A DNA stretch of 36,445 nucleotides from NCBI GenBank assembly GCA_018263115.1, contig JADFDC010000023.1, positions 1 through 36,445 of the forward strand, given 5' to 3'. Below the pieces are notes generated by a model that saw only the letters and a program-made list of their open reading frames with translations, ran no database searches and was not told the DNA's origin. Shown piece by piece: positions 18,916 to 31,231 of the stretch; the first letter of the stretch is position 1; each line of letters begins with the position of its first letter. Source of the DNA: Thiobacillus sp. Lineage in GTDB: Bacteria; Pseudomonadota; Gammaproteobacteria; Burkholderiales; Thiobacillaceae. Position numbers and translations under genes: made by a program.

Positions 18916-18916
<1 letters not shown>
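18359..18916 (-). CDS. Smr-domain protein (SmrA/YdaL-like DNA/RNA endonuclease family)
   Basis: This gene encodes 185 residues. The first 85 residues are charged and probably partly disordered (HHLFRQEVGDAVAL, PHRPRIKPLPLQRL). The C-terminal Smr domain is marked by AELDLHGLRSDEARIALAEF and CIRIIHGKGLRSKNREPVLK, i.e. the LDLHG and HGKG motifs. Stand-alone Smr proteins have nicking nuclease activity in some bacteria. The start codon shares one base with the trxB stop, so translation is coupled. I cannot tell whether the substrate is DNA or RNA. Confidence 0.9.
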
Positions 18917-19920
<1,004 letters not shown>

Positions 19921-20007
19921 CTATCAAGTTGCTGTTGAAATATGCTTTACGGCAAAACTGGATAGCATAGGACTATATAATGACAGCTTCACGAATTTAA
20001 ACGTTTC

Positions 20008-22293
20008 ATGCGCCAGGCCACCCGACCTTCCCGAATCAAAACCGCCGAACCGCTGCCGCCCAGACTGCTCAGACTGCTACGCGAGGCGCGTGCCATTGCC
20101 GTGATCGCGGCCGCGTTGTTCCTGGCTGCCATGCTGATGACGCATAACCTGCACGATGCGGGCTTTTTCACTTCGGGCAATGGCGGACCACCGCGCAATC
20201 TGGCCGGCAATCTGGGTGCATGGGTGTCCGATCTGCTTCTTGGTCTGTTGGGATATTCGTCCTGGTGGGCGGTGGTGCTGGCCATCGGTTATTCGGTTCG
20301 AGTATTCCGTCATCTGGATGAAGTGCTATTGACCAGCAACCGGCATGTCTGGATTGCGCTGGGTGGATTTGTGTTGTTGCTCTTGTCGAGCAGCGCGCTG
20401 GAAGCCATCCGTATGTGGGATTTGAACGGTTTGCCGCACGGCGCGGGCGGCATCATCGGCCAGGGATTGGGGAGAGGGTTCCAGAAACTGCTGGGCTTTA
20501 CCGGCGGCACGCTGGTGCTGTTGATCAGCATGGGCATCGGCTTCAGCCTGTATACCGGCGTATCGTGGGTGCGGATGGTGGAATGGGTGGGGGAATGGCT
20601 GGAACGCGCTACCTGGGGTGTCATTGGCTACATCCAGCGCAAGCGTGACGAGAAAATCGGCCAGGCCGCGCTCCAGCAGCGCGAGGAAATGGTCGCCGAG
20701 GAAAAGAAAAGGCTCGAGATCGCCAAGCCGATCAAGATCGAGCCGGTGGTGACCGAAGTGCCGAAGTCGCCACGTATCGAAGCGGAAAAACAGACGCCGC
20801 TGTTCAAGGATCTGCCGGATTCTCCCTTGCCGCCCCTGCATCTGCTGGATGAAGCGACGGAAGCCGCTGAACCTGCAAGCAAGGAGGCGCTGGAATTCAC
20901 TTCGCTGATGATCGAGCGCAAGCTCAAGGAATTCGGTGTCGAGGTGAAGGTGGTCTCCGCCTCGCCCGGCCCGGTGATTACCCGTTACGAAATCGAGCCT
21001 TCGGTTGGCGTCAAGGGCAGCCAGATCGTCAATCTGTCCAAGGACCTGGCGCGCACGCTGTCGGTGGTCAGCATCCGGGTGGTGGAGGCGATTCCCGGCA
21101 AGCACACCATGGGCCTGGAGATTCCCAATCCCACGCGCCAGACGGTCAAGCTCTCTGAAATCCTCGGATCAAAGGCCTATCACGACATGGCCAGCCCGCT
21201 GACGGTGGCGCTGGGCAAGGATATCGCAGGCAATCCGGTCGTGGCCGATCTGGGCAAGATGCCGCATCTGCTGGTGGCAGGCACGACGGGTTCCGGCAAG
21301 TCGGTGGGCATCAATGCCATGATCCTGTCACTGGTCTACAAGGCCGGGCCCGATACCGTGCGGCTGATCATGGTCGACCCGAAAATGCTGGAACTGTCGG
21401 TGTATGAAGGCATCCCGCACCTGCTGGCGCCCGTGGTGACGGACATGCGCCAAGCTGCCGCGGCGCTCAACTGGTGCGTGGCGGAAATGGACCGGCGTTA
21501 CAAATTGATGTCGGCGCTGGGCGTGCGCAACCTGGCGGGTTACAACCAGAAAATCCGTGACGCCAAGAAAAACGGCCTGACACTCAATCATCCTTTCAGC
21601 CTCACGCCGGACAACCCCGAGCCGCTCGAGCCGATGCCCATGATCGTGGTGGTGATCGACGAGCTGGCAGACCTGATGATGGTGGTGGGCAAAAAGGTCG
21701 AGGAACTCATCGCGCGGCTGGCGCAGAAAGCCCGCGCGGCGGGCATTCATTTGATTCTGGCCACGCAAAGGCCGTCGGTCGATGTTATCACCGGCCTGAT
21801 CAAGGCCAACATTCCGACCCGCATTGCCTTTCAGGTGTCGTCCAAGGTCGATTCGCGCACCATCCTCGACCAGCAGGGCGCGGAGGCCCTGCTGGGGCAG
21901 GGTGACATGCTGTATTTGCCACCCGGCTCTGGTTTGCCCAACCGCGTGCATGGCGCGTTCGTTTCCGATGGCGAGGTGCATCGTGTCGTGGAATATCTCA
22001 AGGGCCTCGGGGCGCCGGATTACATTGAGGGCATCCTCGAAAGTCCGGAAGAATCATTTGAAGGCGGAGGCGGCGAGGGCGGTGCCGATGCGGAAGCCGA
22101 TCCGCTCTACGACGAGGCCGTCGCCATCGTGCTGAAGACGCGCCGTGCGTCCATTTCCGCCGTGCAGCGGCATTTGCGCATCGGCTACAACCGCGCGGCG
22201 AGAATGATCGAGGCCATGGAAAAAGCCGGTTTGGTCTCGGCCATGCAACCCAATGGCAATCGCGAAGTCATCGCGCCCAAGCAGGATGCCTGA
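20008..22293 (+). CDS. ftsK: DNA translocase FtsK
   Basis: This gene encodes 761 residues, the compact form without a long linker. Four membrane segments occupy roughly residues 28-180. A charged coiled-coil-like linker follows ([20 protein letters not shown]). The motor domain has [18 protein letters not shown] (Walker A), [35 protein letters not shown] (Walker B) and [20 protein letters not shown]. The C-terminal gamma winged helix ([20 protein letters not shown]) recognises polar KOPS sites and activates XerCD at dif. It couples chromosome segregation to division. It precedes lolA, the normal order in related bacteria. Confidence 0.97.
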   Translation: MRQATRPSRIKTAEPLPPRLLRLLREARAIAVIAAALFLAAMLMTHNLHDAGFFTSGNGGPPRNLAGNLGAWVSDLLLGLLGYSSWWAVVLAIGYSVRVFRHLDEVLLTSNRHVWIALGGFVLLLLSSSALEAIRMWDLNGLPHGAGGIIGQGLGRGFQKLLGFTGGTLVLLISMGIGFSLYTGVSWVRMVEWVGEWLERATWGVIGYIQRKRDEKIGQAALQQREEMVAEEKKRLEIAKPIKIEPVVTEVPKSPRIEAEKQTPLFKDLPDSPLPPLHLLDEATEAAEPASKEALEFTSLMIERKLKEFGVEVKVVSASPGPVITRYEIEPSVGVKGSQIVNLSKDLARTLSVVSIRVVEAIPGKHTMGLEIPNPTRQTVKLSEILGSKAYHDMASPLTVALGKDIAGNPVVADLGKMPHLLVAGTTGSGKSVGINAMILSLVYKAGPDTVRLIMVDPKMLELSVYEGIPHLLAPVVTDMRQAAAALNWCVAEMDRRYKLMSALGVRNLAGYNQKIRDAKKNGLTLNHPFSLTPDNPEPLEPMPMIVVVIDELADLMMVVGKKVEELIARLAQKARAAGIHLILATQRPSVDVITGLIKANIPTRIAFQVSSKVDSRTILDQQGAEALLGQGDMLYLPPGSGLPNRVHGAFVSDGEVHRVVEYLKGLGAPDYIEGILESPEESFEGGGGEGGADAEADPLYDEAVAIVLKTRRASISAVQRHLRIGYNRAARMIEAMEKAGLVSAMQPNGNREVIAPKQDA

Positions 22294-22356
22294 CAAACAT
22301 TGAACCAATGCAGGCTTCCCGCAGACCAAGCGGTATTCCTGACAAAGACTGCAAGC

Positions 22357-22965
22357 ATGAATATCAGAATCCTCGTTTCTATCCTGCTTTTCGCGCCTCA
22401 GGCGTATGCCGGCGGCGTCGATGCGCTCAAGTCCTTCATCAATGACACACGCACGGCAAAGTCCGCTTTCAGCCAGACAGTAGCCGACCAGAACGGCAAG
22501 TTGCGGCAGAAATCCGAAGGTACGCTAGCGTTTTCGCGGCCGGGAAAATTCCGCTGGGTATATCAGAAGCCGTATGAGCAGTTGATTGTCGGCGATGGGG
22601 TGAAGCTGTGGATTTACGACGCCGACCTCGAGCAGGTGACGGTAAAAAAACTGGGAGATGCATTGGGATCCAGTCCTGCGGCATTGCTGGCAGGCAGCAA
22701 CGAAATCGAAAAGTATTTTGTGTTGAAGGACGCGGGCACACAGGATGGAATGGAATTTCTGGAAGCAAGGCCAAGGGACAAGGAAAGCACGTTCGAAGTG
22801 GTACACATGGGATTTGCTGGCGGAACGCTGAAGACCATGGTACTGAAAGACAGTTTCGGCCAGACAACCGTTCTTAAGTTTGCGAAGCTGGAAAAGAATC
22901 CGCAGTTAAGCAGCAGCGATTTCAAGTTCACTCCGCCCAAGGGGGCGGATGTCATCTCGGAATAA
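22357..22965 (+). CDS. lolA: Outer-membrane lipoprotein carrier protein LolA
   Basis: This gene encodes 202 residues. LolA ferries lipoproteins through the periplasm from LolCDE to LolB. A signal peptide (MNIRILVSILLFAPQAYA) is followed by DALKSFINDTRTAKSAFSQT, GTLAFSRPGKFRWVYQKPYE, LIVGDGVKLWIYDADLEQV and DFKFTPPKGADVISE, all typical. ATG 22357 is chosen over an upstream in-frame TTG because the signal peptide then begins correctly. The stop shares one base with the rarA start. The place between ftsK and rarA is conserved in proteobacteria. Confidence 0.96.
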   Translation: MNIRILVSILLFAPQAYAGGVDALKSFINDTRTAKSAFSQTVADQNGKLRQKSEGTLAFSRPGKFRWVYQKPYEQLIVGDGVKLWIYDADLEQVTVKKLGDALGSSPAALLAGSNEIEKYFVLKDAGTQDGMEFLEARPRDKESTFEVVHMGFAGGTLKTMVLKDSFGQTTVLKFAKLEKNPQLSSSDFKFTPPKGADVISE

Positions 22966-24281
22966 TGAAACCTGCCTCCGGTGACCTGTTTGGACGGGCT
23001 GAGGGCATGGTCCCGCTGGCCGAGCGCCTGCGCCCACGGACGCTGGACGAAGTTGCCGGACAGGCGCATCTGATCGGTCCGGGCAAGCCGCTACGCGTGG
23101 CATATGAATCCGGCAAGCTGCACTCATTCATCCTCTGGGGCCCCCCGGGCGTGGGCAAGACCACCCTTGCCAGATTAATGGCCGATGCCATGGCGGCGGA
23201 TTTCATTCCGCTGTCCGCGGTTCTGTCCGGCGTCAAGGACATTCGCGATGCGGTGGCGCGCGCAGAAAACAATCGGGCCATGGGTCGTCACACTATCCTG
23301 TTCGTGGATGAAATCCACCGTTTCAACAAGTCGCAGCAGGACGCGTTGCTCCCGCATGTCGAATCGGGGCTGGTGACTTTCATCGGCGCGACCACCGAGA
23401 ACCCTTCGTTTGAAGTGGTAGGCGCCTTGCTTTCCCGCGCTCAGGTCTATGTGCTGGAATCGCTTGCGCGTGAGGAGCTGCTGTCTCTGTTCGAACGGGT
23501 AAAGCAAAGCATGAGCGACGTGCTTTTCGAGCAGGATGCCATTGAGCGGGTGATCGATTATGCCGATGGCGATGCCCGGCGTTTCCTGAACGACATCGAA
23601 CAACTGGCCGAAGCCGCGCGTGCGCAGAATATTCCGGTCACGCTGGAACTGGCCGGGAATGTGCTGGTGCGCGGGCCGAGGCGGTTCGACAAGGGTGGCG
23701 ATGACTTTTACGACCAGATTTCCGCGCTGCACAAGAGCGTGCGCGGTTCCGACCCCGATGCCTCGCTGTACTGGATGGTGCGGATGCTGGATGGCGGTTG
23801 TGATCCCTTGTATGTCGCCCGCCGGGTCATCCGCATGGCGTCGGAAGACGTCGGCCTGGCCGATCCCAGGGCCCTGCGGCTGGCGCTGGACGCGGCCGAA
23901 ACCTTCGAACGGCTGGGCAGCCCGGAAGGCGAACTGGCCATTGCCCAGGCCGTGATCTACATGGCCTGCGCACCCAAGAGCAATGCAGCCTATGTGGCTT
24001 ACAATAATGCCCGCCGGTTTGTAAGTGACGATGGCTCGCGCGAGGTGCCGGTGCACCTGCGCAATGCGCCGACCAAACTCATGAAGGAACTAGGCTATGG
24101 GCGAGAATACCGCTATGCCCACGACGAGCCGGAGGCTTATGCTGCGGGAGAGGAATATTTCCCGGAAGGCATACAGCCGAAGTTTTACGCGCCAACCCCA
24201 AGAGGGCTGGAAGGCAAGATAGCCGAGCGGCTGGCGTATCTGAAAAGCCTGGATGCGGCTGCACGAAAAAAGAAATCATAG
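22965..24281 (+). CDS. rarA: Replication-associated recombination protein RarA (MgsA)
   Basis: This gene encodes 438 residues of a clamp-loader-like AAA+ ATPase acting at stalled forks. It starts [20 protein letters not shown], then Walker [16 protein letters not shown], Walker [21 protein letters not shown], sensor [12 protein letters not shown], and the C-terminal tetramerisation part with [20 protein letters not shown] and [20 protein letters not shown]. Length is normal. The ATG overlaps the lolA stop by one base and serS follows 9 bases later, so lolA-rarA-serS are probably co-transcribed. Confidence 0.97.
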   Translation: MKPASGDLFGRAEGMVPLAERLRPRTLDEVAGQAHLIGPGKPLRVAYESGKLHSFILWGPPGVGKTTLARLMADAMAADFIPLSAVLSGVKDIRDAVARAENNRAMGRHTILFVDEIHRFNKSQQDALLPHVESGLVTFIGATTENPSFEVVGALLSRAQVYVLESLAREELLSLFERVKQSMSDVLFEQDAIERVIDYADGDARRFLNDIEQLAEAARAQNIPVTLELAGNVLVRGPRRFDKGGDDFYDQISALHKSVRGSDPDASLYWMVRMLDGGCDPLYVARRVIRMASEDVGLADPRALRLALDAAETFERLGSPEGELAIAQAVIYMACAPKSNAAYVAYNNARRFVSDDGSREVPVHLRNAPTKLMKELGYGREYRYAHDEPEAYAAGEEYFPEGIQPKFYAPTPRGLEGKIAERLAYLKSLDAAARKKKS

Positions 24282-26988
<2,707 letters not shown>

Positions 26989-27010
26989 CCCCGCAGTCTA
27001 TCGCATGGAT

Positions 27011-27056
27011 GAATATTGAGGGGAAATTCAAGAACATGAATTTCCCCTCAATATTC
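27011..27056. repeat. Perfect 20-bp inverted repeat upstream of mltF
   Basis: GAATATTGAGGGGAAATTCA (27011-27030) and its exact complement (27037-27056) flank a 6-base loop AGAACA. There is no T-run on either side, so it is not a standard intrinsic terminator. On the minus strand it ends 22 bases before the mltF ATG. Confidence 0.9.
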
Positions 27057-27071
27057 GGCCAAGGTTTGATG

Positions 27072-27162
27072 ATTATTGACCCGAAACATTGCGGGCTGTA
27101 GGACCGCTACAGATTGGCCGCCGCTTTCCATTTATTAGGCACTCAGGTTTCGGATCAATAAT
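27072..27162. repeat. Nested inverted-repeat structure (MITE-like or RNA structure) before tRNA-Ser
   Basis: ATTATTGACCCGAAAC (27072-27087) faces GTTTCGGATCAATAAT (27147-27162), complementary at 15 of 16 positions, around 59 bases. Inside is a second hairpin, CTGTAG-GACCG-CTACAG (27096-27112). No reading frame or T-run goes with it. It ends just before the predicted tRNA-Ser promoter. Confidence 0.75.
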
Positions 27163-27166
27163 TGGG

Positions 27167-27195
27167 TTGGGAAGACGTCTTACTCCATGTAAAAT
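27167..27195 (+). promoter_or_regulatory. Probable promoter of tRNA-Ser
   Basis: TTGGGA (27167-27172) and TAAAAT (27190-27195) with a 17-base spacer place a start near 27202, about 33 bases before the mature tRNA. Confidence 0.55.
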
Positions 27196-27234
27196 CCGCG
27201 CTGCTGTTTAATCAGGCTGACAGCCAGCAACCCC

Positions 27235-27326
27235 GGAGAGGTGGCAGAGTGGTTGAATGCACCGGATTCGAAATCCGGCATACGGGTTCTCCCGTATCGG
27301 GGGTTCGAATCCCCCCTTCTCCGCCA
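27235..27326 (+). tRNA. tRNA-Ser(CGA)
   Basis: The acceptor stem GGAGAGG pairs with CTTCTCC (one G-U), followed by discriminator G and an encoded CCA. The anticodon stem CCGGA/TCCGG holds the loop TTCGAAA with anticodon CGA, which reads UCG serine codons. The long variable arm ACGGGTTCTCCCGT is a class II feature of tRNA-Ser. The T arm is GGGGGTTCGAATCCCCC. Total length is 92 bases. Confidence 0.97.
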
Positions 27327-27360
27327 GTTTCAAGACACGATGTCCGTCTTAACCTCGAAT

Positions 27361-27383
27361 AAGCCCTGCTCAGGGCTTTTTTT
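27361..27383 (+). terminator. Rho-independent terminator after tRNA-Ser
   Basis: AAGCCCT (27361-27367) pairs with AGGGCTT (27372-27378) over the loop GCTC, followed by a T-run to 27383. It ends the tRNA-Ser transcript, so clpS needs its own promoter. Confidence 0.92.
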
Positions 27384-27469
27384 CTGCATTTTCCCCTGCT
27401 GTCCCAGGGTTGAAAATTCTTCTTAACTCATCAAATATATCTGCTGATAAATGAGCTACATTCTGTTTA

Positions 27470-27778
27470 ATGGCAGCCAAACGTGAAGCAGGCGTGTTGC
27501 TTGAGCCGGCCAAGTCCAGGGTCAAGCCACCGCCACTATTTAAGGTTATTTTGCTAAATGACGATTACACACCCATGGAGTTTGTGGTGATGGTACTGCA
27601 ACGCTTTTTTGGCATGGACCGTGAACGCGCGACGCAAGTCATGCTCAAAGTGCATACGGAGGGTGTGGGGATCTGCGGGGTCTTTCCGAAAGACATCGCG
27701 GGGACCAAAGTGGAGCAGGTAACCCGGTTTGCCCGGGACAATCAGCATCCCCTGCAATGTACGATGGAAGAAAGTTGA
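27470..27778 (+). CDS. clpS: ClpS adaptor of the ClpAP protease
   Basis: This gene encodes 102 residues. ClpS delivers N-end-rule substrates to ClpA. The conserved blocks are [40 protein letters not shown] (binding pocket and ClpA interface), [20 protein letters not shown] and [10 protein letters not shown]. The ATG at 27470 has no strong ribosome site, but the N-terminal context [16 protein letters not shown] is typical. The 86-base gap after the tRNA terminator is AT-rich and should hold the clpS promoter: TTGAAA (27410-27415) is a candidate -35, but the matching -10 is ambiguous. clpA follows after 7 bases. Confidence 0.95.
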   Translation: MAAKREAGVLLEPAKSRVKPPPLFKVILLNDDYTPMEFVVMVLQRFFGMDRERATQVMLKVHTEGVGICGVFPKDIAGTKVEQVTRFARDNQHPLQCTMEES

Positions 27779-27785
27779 GGGACAA

Positions 27786-30041
27786 ATGATCGCTCAGGAA
27801 CTTGAAGTCAGTCTGCACATGGCCTTTATGGACGCGCGCCAGAAGCGGCACGAGTTCATTACGGTCGAGCACCTGCTGCTGGCCATGCTCGACAATCCCT
27901 CTGCGGCTGAGGTCCTGCGCGCTTGCGGCATCAACATGGACGAACTGCGCAAGAAGCTCTCGGATTTCATCGAGGAGCACGCACCCAAAGTGGAGGGCGA
28001 GGGCGAAGTCGATACCCAGCCCACGCTGGGTTTCCAGCGCGTCATTCAGCGCGCCATCCTGCATGTGCAGTCTTCGGGCAAGAAGGAAGTCACTGGCGCC
28101 AACGTGCTGGTGGCGATATTTGGTGAAAAAGATTCACACGCTGCCTTTTTCCTGGACCAGCAGGGCATTACCCGGCTTGACGTCGTCAATTTCATTTCCC
28201 ATGGCATTGCCAAGGTGCCGCAAACCGGCGCACCCAGGCAGGAAGACAATACCGAGACAGCCCAGGAAAGCCAGTCGGGTTCACCGCTGGAATCCTATAC
28301 GCTCAATCTCAACGCGCAGGCGCTGGCTGGCAAGATCGATCCGCTGATCGGGCGCGATCTGGAACTTGAGCGGGTGATCCAGACCCTGTGCCGGCGCCGC
28401 AAGAACAATCCATTGCTGGTAGGCGAAGCCGGGGTGGGCAAGACTGCGATCGCCGAAGGCCTGGCCCGGCGCATCGTGGAAGGCACGGTGCCGGACATCC
28501 TGGCAGAAAGCACGGTTTACGCGCTGGATATGGGCGCGCTGCTGGCAGGCACCAAATACCGGGGCGATTTCGAGCAGCGCCTGAAGGGCGTTTTAAAGCA
28601 GTTGACCGATAACCCGAATGCCGTCCTGTTCATTGACGAGATTCATACCCTGATCGGCGCCGGCGCGGCATCGGGCGGTACGCTGGACGCTTCCAATCTG
28701 CTGAAACCCGCTTTAAGTTCCGGCCAGCTTCGCTGCATTGGCGCGACGACCTATACGGAATTCCGTGGCATCTTCGAGAAGGATCATGCACTGTCGCGGC
28801 GTTTCCAGAAAATCGATGTGCTCGAGCCCAGCGTGGACGATACGGTTGCCATCCTGCGCGGCCTCAAGTCGCGCTTTGAGGATCATCACGGCATCAAGTA
28901 CACCAGTTCGGCCCTGACCACGGCGGCGCAATTGTCGGCCCGCTACATCAGCGACCGTCACCTGCCGGACAAGGCCATCGATGTGATAGACGAGGCGGGC
29001 GCGGCGCAGCGTATCCTGCCCAAATCGAAACAGAAGAAAGTGATTACGCCGAAGGAAATCGAGGAAATCATCGCCAAGATTGCGCGCATTCCAGCGAAAA
29101 CCGTTTCCCTGGATGATCGCGAGTCCCTCAAGCGTCTGGATCGCGATCTGAAAGCCGTGGTCTTCGGCCAGGACAAGGCCATCGAGGCCCTGGCGTCGGC
29201 GATCAAGATGTCGCGCAGCGGACTCGGCAACCCGCAGAAGCCGATCGGCTCCTTCCTGTTTTCCGGCCCGACCGGCGTCGGCAAGACTGAAGTGGCGAGG
29301 CAGCTTGCTTATACCCTGGGCATCGAGCTGATCCGCTTCGACATGTCCGAATACATGGAACGCCATGCGGTGTCAAGGCTCATCGGCGCACCTCCCGGCT
29401 ATGTCGGGTTCGACCAGGGGGGGCTGCTAACCGAAGCTGTCACCAAGCACCCGCACGCTGTTTTGCTGCTGGACGAAATCGAAAAAGCCCATCCGGACAT
29501 TTTCAATGTGCTGTTGCAGGTCATGGACCACGGCACCCTGACGGATACCAACGGCCGCAAGGCGGATTTCCGCAATGTCATCATCATCATGACCACCAAT
29601 GCTGGCGCCGAAAACCTGAGCAGGACGGCCATCGGCTTTGCACAATCCAGCAAGGCGGGCGATGAGATGATGGACATCAAGCGCATGTTCACGCCCGAGT
29701 TCCGCAACCGGCTGGATGCCATCATTCCCTTCGCCGCGCTGGATCACGAGGTGGTGATGCGCGTTGTCGACAAATTCCTGATGCAACTGGAAGAGCAGTT
29801 GCACGAGAAAAAAGTCGAAATCAGCTTTTCCGAAGCCCTCCGCGAGTATCTAGGCAAGGAAGGTTTCGATCCGCTCATGGGCGCACGGCCCATGTCGCGT
29901 CTGATCCAGGACACCATACGCAAGGCCCTGGCCGATGAGCTGCTGTTCGGCCGTCTGGCCAATGGCGGTCGTGTTCGTGTGGACGTCAATCCAGAAGGCA
30001 AGGTAGGACTGGAGTTTCCTGAACCTCTGCTGACTTCCTGA
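27786..30041 (+). CDS. clpA: ATP-dependent Clp protease ATP-binding subunit ClpA
   Basis: This gene encodes 751 residues. The N domain (residues 1-145, [20 protein letters not shown]) binds ClpS. The first AAA+ module has [20 protein letters not shown] and [13 protein letters not shown]; the second has [20 protein letters not shown] and [20 protein letters not shown]. The ClpP-docking loop is visible as IGF in [11 protein letters not shown], so the protein should pair with ClpP to unfold substrates. ATG 27786 is chosen over a frame open from 27729 because GAGGG lies just upstream and the N-terminus then fits. It forms an operon with clpS. No terminator with a T-run in the plus direction follows it. 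Confidence 0.98.
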   Translation: MIAQELEVSLHMAFMDARQKRHEFITVEHLLLAMLDNPSAAEVLRACGINMDELRKKLSDFIEEHAPKVEGEGEVDTQPTLGFQRVIQRAILHVQSSGKKEVTGANVLVAIFGEKDSHAAFFLDQQGITRLDVVNFISHGIAKVPQTGAPRQEDNTETAQESQSGSPLESYTLNLNAQALAGKIDPLIGRDLELERVIQTLCRRRKNNPLLVGEAGVGKTAIAEGLARRIVEGTVPDILAESTVYALDMGALLAGTKYRGDFEQRLKGVLKQLTDNPNAVLFIDEIHTLIGAGAASGGTLDASNLLKPALSSGQLRCIGATTYTEFRGIFEKDHALSRRFQKIDVLEPSVDDTVAILRGLKSRFEDHHGIKYTSSALTTAAQLSARYISDRHLPDKAIDVIDEAGAAQRILPKSKQKKVITPKEIEEIIAKIARIPAKTVSLDDRESLKRLDRDLKAVVFGQDKAIEALASAIKMSRSGLGNPQKPIGSFLFSGPTGVGKTEVARQLAYTLGIELIRFDMSEYMERHAVSRLIGAPPGYVGFDQGGLLTEAVTKHPHAVLLLDEIEKAHPDIFNVLLQVMDHGTLTDTNGRKADFRNVIIIMTTNAGAENLSRTAIGFAQSSKAGDEMMDIKRMFTPEFRNRLDAIIPFAALDHEVVMRVVDKFLMQLEEQLHEKKVEISFSEALREYLGKEGFDPLMGARPMSRLIQDTIRKALADELLFGRLANGGRVRVDVNPEGKVGLEFPEPLLTS

Positions 30042-30052
30042 ACCGGCTGGAC

Positions 30053-30083
30053 AAAAGAAAAGCGGCGCTCAACGAAGCGCCGC
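30053..30083 (-). terminator. Intrinsic terminator reading on the minus strand
   Basis: GCGGCGCT (30062-30069) pairs with AGCGCCGC (30076-30083) over CAACGA. The T-run follows on the minus strand (complement of 30053-30061, TTTTCTTTT). It faces clpA and lies just beyond the candidate sRNA, as a possible backup terminator. Confidence 0.65.
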
Positions 30084-30158
30084 AAAAAAGCCCGGAAATA
30101 GACCGGAGGAGAGCCGGGGGCATCCGAGCCCCCAAACCGGGCTAGAACTCGAAAGTTC
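30084..30158 (-). ncRNA. Candidate small RNA with CUCCUCC loop, antisense orientation downstream of clpA
   Basis: Read on the minus strand, the segment begins with a GAACT-TTCG-AGTTC hairpin (30158-30145). Next comes an AGCCCGG/CCGGGCT closing stem (30143-30137 with 30095-30089) that encloses GGGGGC-TCGGAT-GCCCCC (30133-30116) and a CUCUCCUCCGG stretch, and it ends in a run of six T (30089-30084). That is the layout of a 75-base sRNA with its own terminator. A TATAAC box (30169-30164) is placed correctly for a start near 30157, but no good -35 is seen. The C/U-rich stretch could pair with Shine-Dalgarno sequences. It matches no RNA family I can name. Confidence 0.5.
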
Positions 30159-30339
30159 TGGTTGTTATATCGGGTTGAGCCACCAAAACTTTACTGACCT
30201 GTTGACATTGAATAGCGGCCGGAATCCCGTCCTTAACCGGTTTTTACATGTAACCGTCTGCACTTCCTTAGATTGTCCAGCCTGTTTTGCTTCATCCCGC
30301 ACCATTTCAAGGCAAAATACCGGTATTGGCTAAATTTGT

Positions 30340-30353
30340 GTCGAGATCTCGAC
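30340..30353. promoter_or_regulatory. 14-bp perfect palindrome upstream of epsD, possible operator
   Basis: GTCGAGATCTCGAC is an exact palindrome 32 bases before the epsD ATG, in the only sizeable gap in front of this operon. Its size suits a dimeric repressor. This is inference only; GGAG at 30376-30379 serves as the epsD ribosome site. The rest of the 30160-30339 gap shows nothing else I can support. Confidence 0.35.
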
Positions 30354-30385
30354 GTTAACCAAAGATCAATCATCTGGAGAAATTC

Positions 30386-31228
30386 ATGAAATATCGCGTA
30401 CTGGTTGCAGTGCTAATGGCGGGTTTGCTGACTGCCTGTGAATCCCCTGACAAGGCGGGTAGCACCAAAGCGGCGGTCAAGGTTGGGCAGGACACGGTAA
30501 CCGAGGCGGAAATCGAGCGCGCTATGGCAAGTGTCAATGCGACGGGTGCCGATCAGACCAAACTGAAAGCCACCGTGGTGGAAGCGCTTGTAACCCAGAA
30601 GCTGCTGGTGCAGGAAGCAAAAAAAGCCGGGCTGGACAAGAAGCCGGAGGTAGCCCTGGATGCGGCGGCGGCGCAAAGACAGGTGCTTGCCAAGGCTTAT
30701 GCGGAGTCTCTGGCGGGCATGCATGAAGAAGCCTCGGCAACCATGATCGATGACTTCTACAAGCAGAATCCAAACCTGTTCTCGAATCGCCGCGTATACC
30801 GTTTGCAGGAAGTGCAGATCGAAGCGACCCAGGACAAAATTCCCGCCATTCAGGCGCAATTGGGCAAAAGCAAAACCCTGGGCGAGTTTGTCGAGTGGCT
30901 GAAAGCTCAGGGCCTGAAGGGCGGTGTGGCAAGTGGCGTGAAATCTTCCGAACAGATGCCCGAACAGATGCGGGACAAACTGGCGGGCATGCAGCAGGGC
31001 GGGGTGGTGCTTGTACCCGCGCCCAACGGCATCGCGGTTTTGTCTGTTGCAGGCGTGCAGCCACAGCCGCTGACGCTGGAACAGGCGACACCGGCTATCA
31101 AGAAAATCCTGCTCGAAAGGAAACAGAAGGAAGTGCTGGAAGCCGAAGTCAAGAAATTGCGCGATGCAACGAAAGTTGAATATGCGGAGGGCTATGCACC
31201 TGCCGCAACCGAAGACAAGAAAAACTGA
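30386..31228 (+). CDS. epsD: EpsD-family peptidyl-prolyl cis-trans isomerase lipoprotein
   Basis: This gene encodes 280 residues. A lipoprotein signal (MKYRVLVAVLMAGLLTACES, lipobox LTAC) is followed by a SurA/PpiC-like chaperone region (VKVGQDTVTEAEIERAMASV, KATVVEALVTQKLLVQEAKK) and a degenerate parvulin domain (VYRLQEVQIEATQDKIPAIQ through AVLSVAGVQPQPLTLEQA). This pattern fits the EpsD family known from the methanolan-type exopolysaccharide loci of betaproteobacteria, where it is thought to help assemble the export machinery. Here it heads an operon of sugar-nucleotide genes but without the polysaccharide export genes that usually accompany it. It could also be a more general PpiC-type chaperone. 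Confidence 0.82.
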   Translation: MKYRVLVAVLMAGLLTACESPDKAGSTKAAVKVGQDTVTEAEIERAMASVNATGADQTKLKATVVEALVTQKLLVQEAKKAGLDKKPEVALDAAAAQRQVLAKAYAESLAGMHEEASATMIDDFYKQNPNLFSNRRVYRLQEVQIEATQDKIPAIQAQLGKSKTLGEFVEWLKAQGLKGGVASGVKSSEQMPEQMRDKLAGMQQGGVVLVPAPNGIAVLSVAGVQPQPLTLEQATPAIKKILLERKQKEVLEAEVKKLRDATKVEYAEGYAPAATEDKKN

Positions 31229-31231
31229 TTC

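Noticed and set aside
19935-19981. Sigma-70 promoter of ftsK from TTGAAA (19935) and TATAAT (19976)
   Set aside because: The spacing is 35 bases, far beyond 15-19; only the -10-like box stands, so no promoter is annotated.
27011-27056. Intrinsic terminator for mltF or an upstream transcript
   Set aside because: There is no T-run after the stem on either strand, and on the minus strand it lies upstream of mltF, not downstream.
27072-27162. Possible tmRNA, 6S RNA or other housekeeping RNA
   Set aside because: Too short and without the tRNA-like ends or the open-bubble layout of those RNAs; kept only as an unexplained inverted-repeat structure.
30260-30300. Sigma-54 promoter upstream of epsD (around TGTCCAGCCTGTTTTGC)
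   Set aside because: The TTGC element is present but the GG of the -24 element is missing at the required distance.
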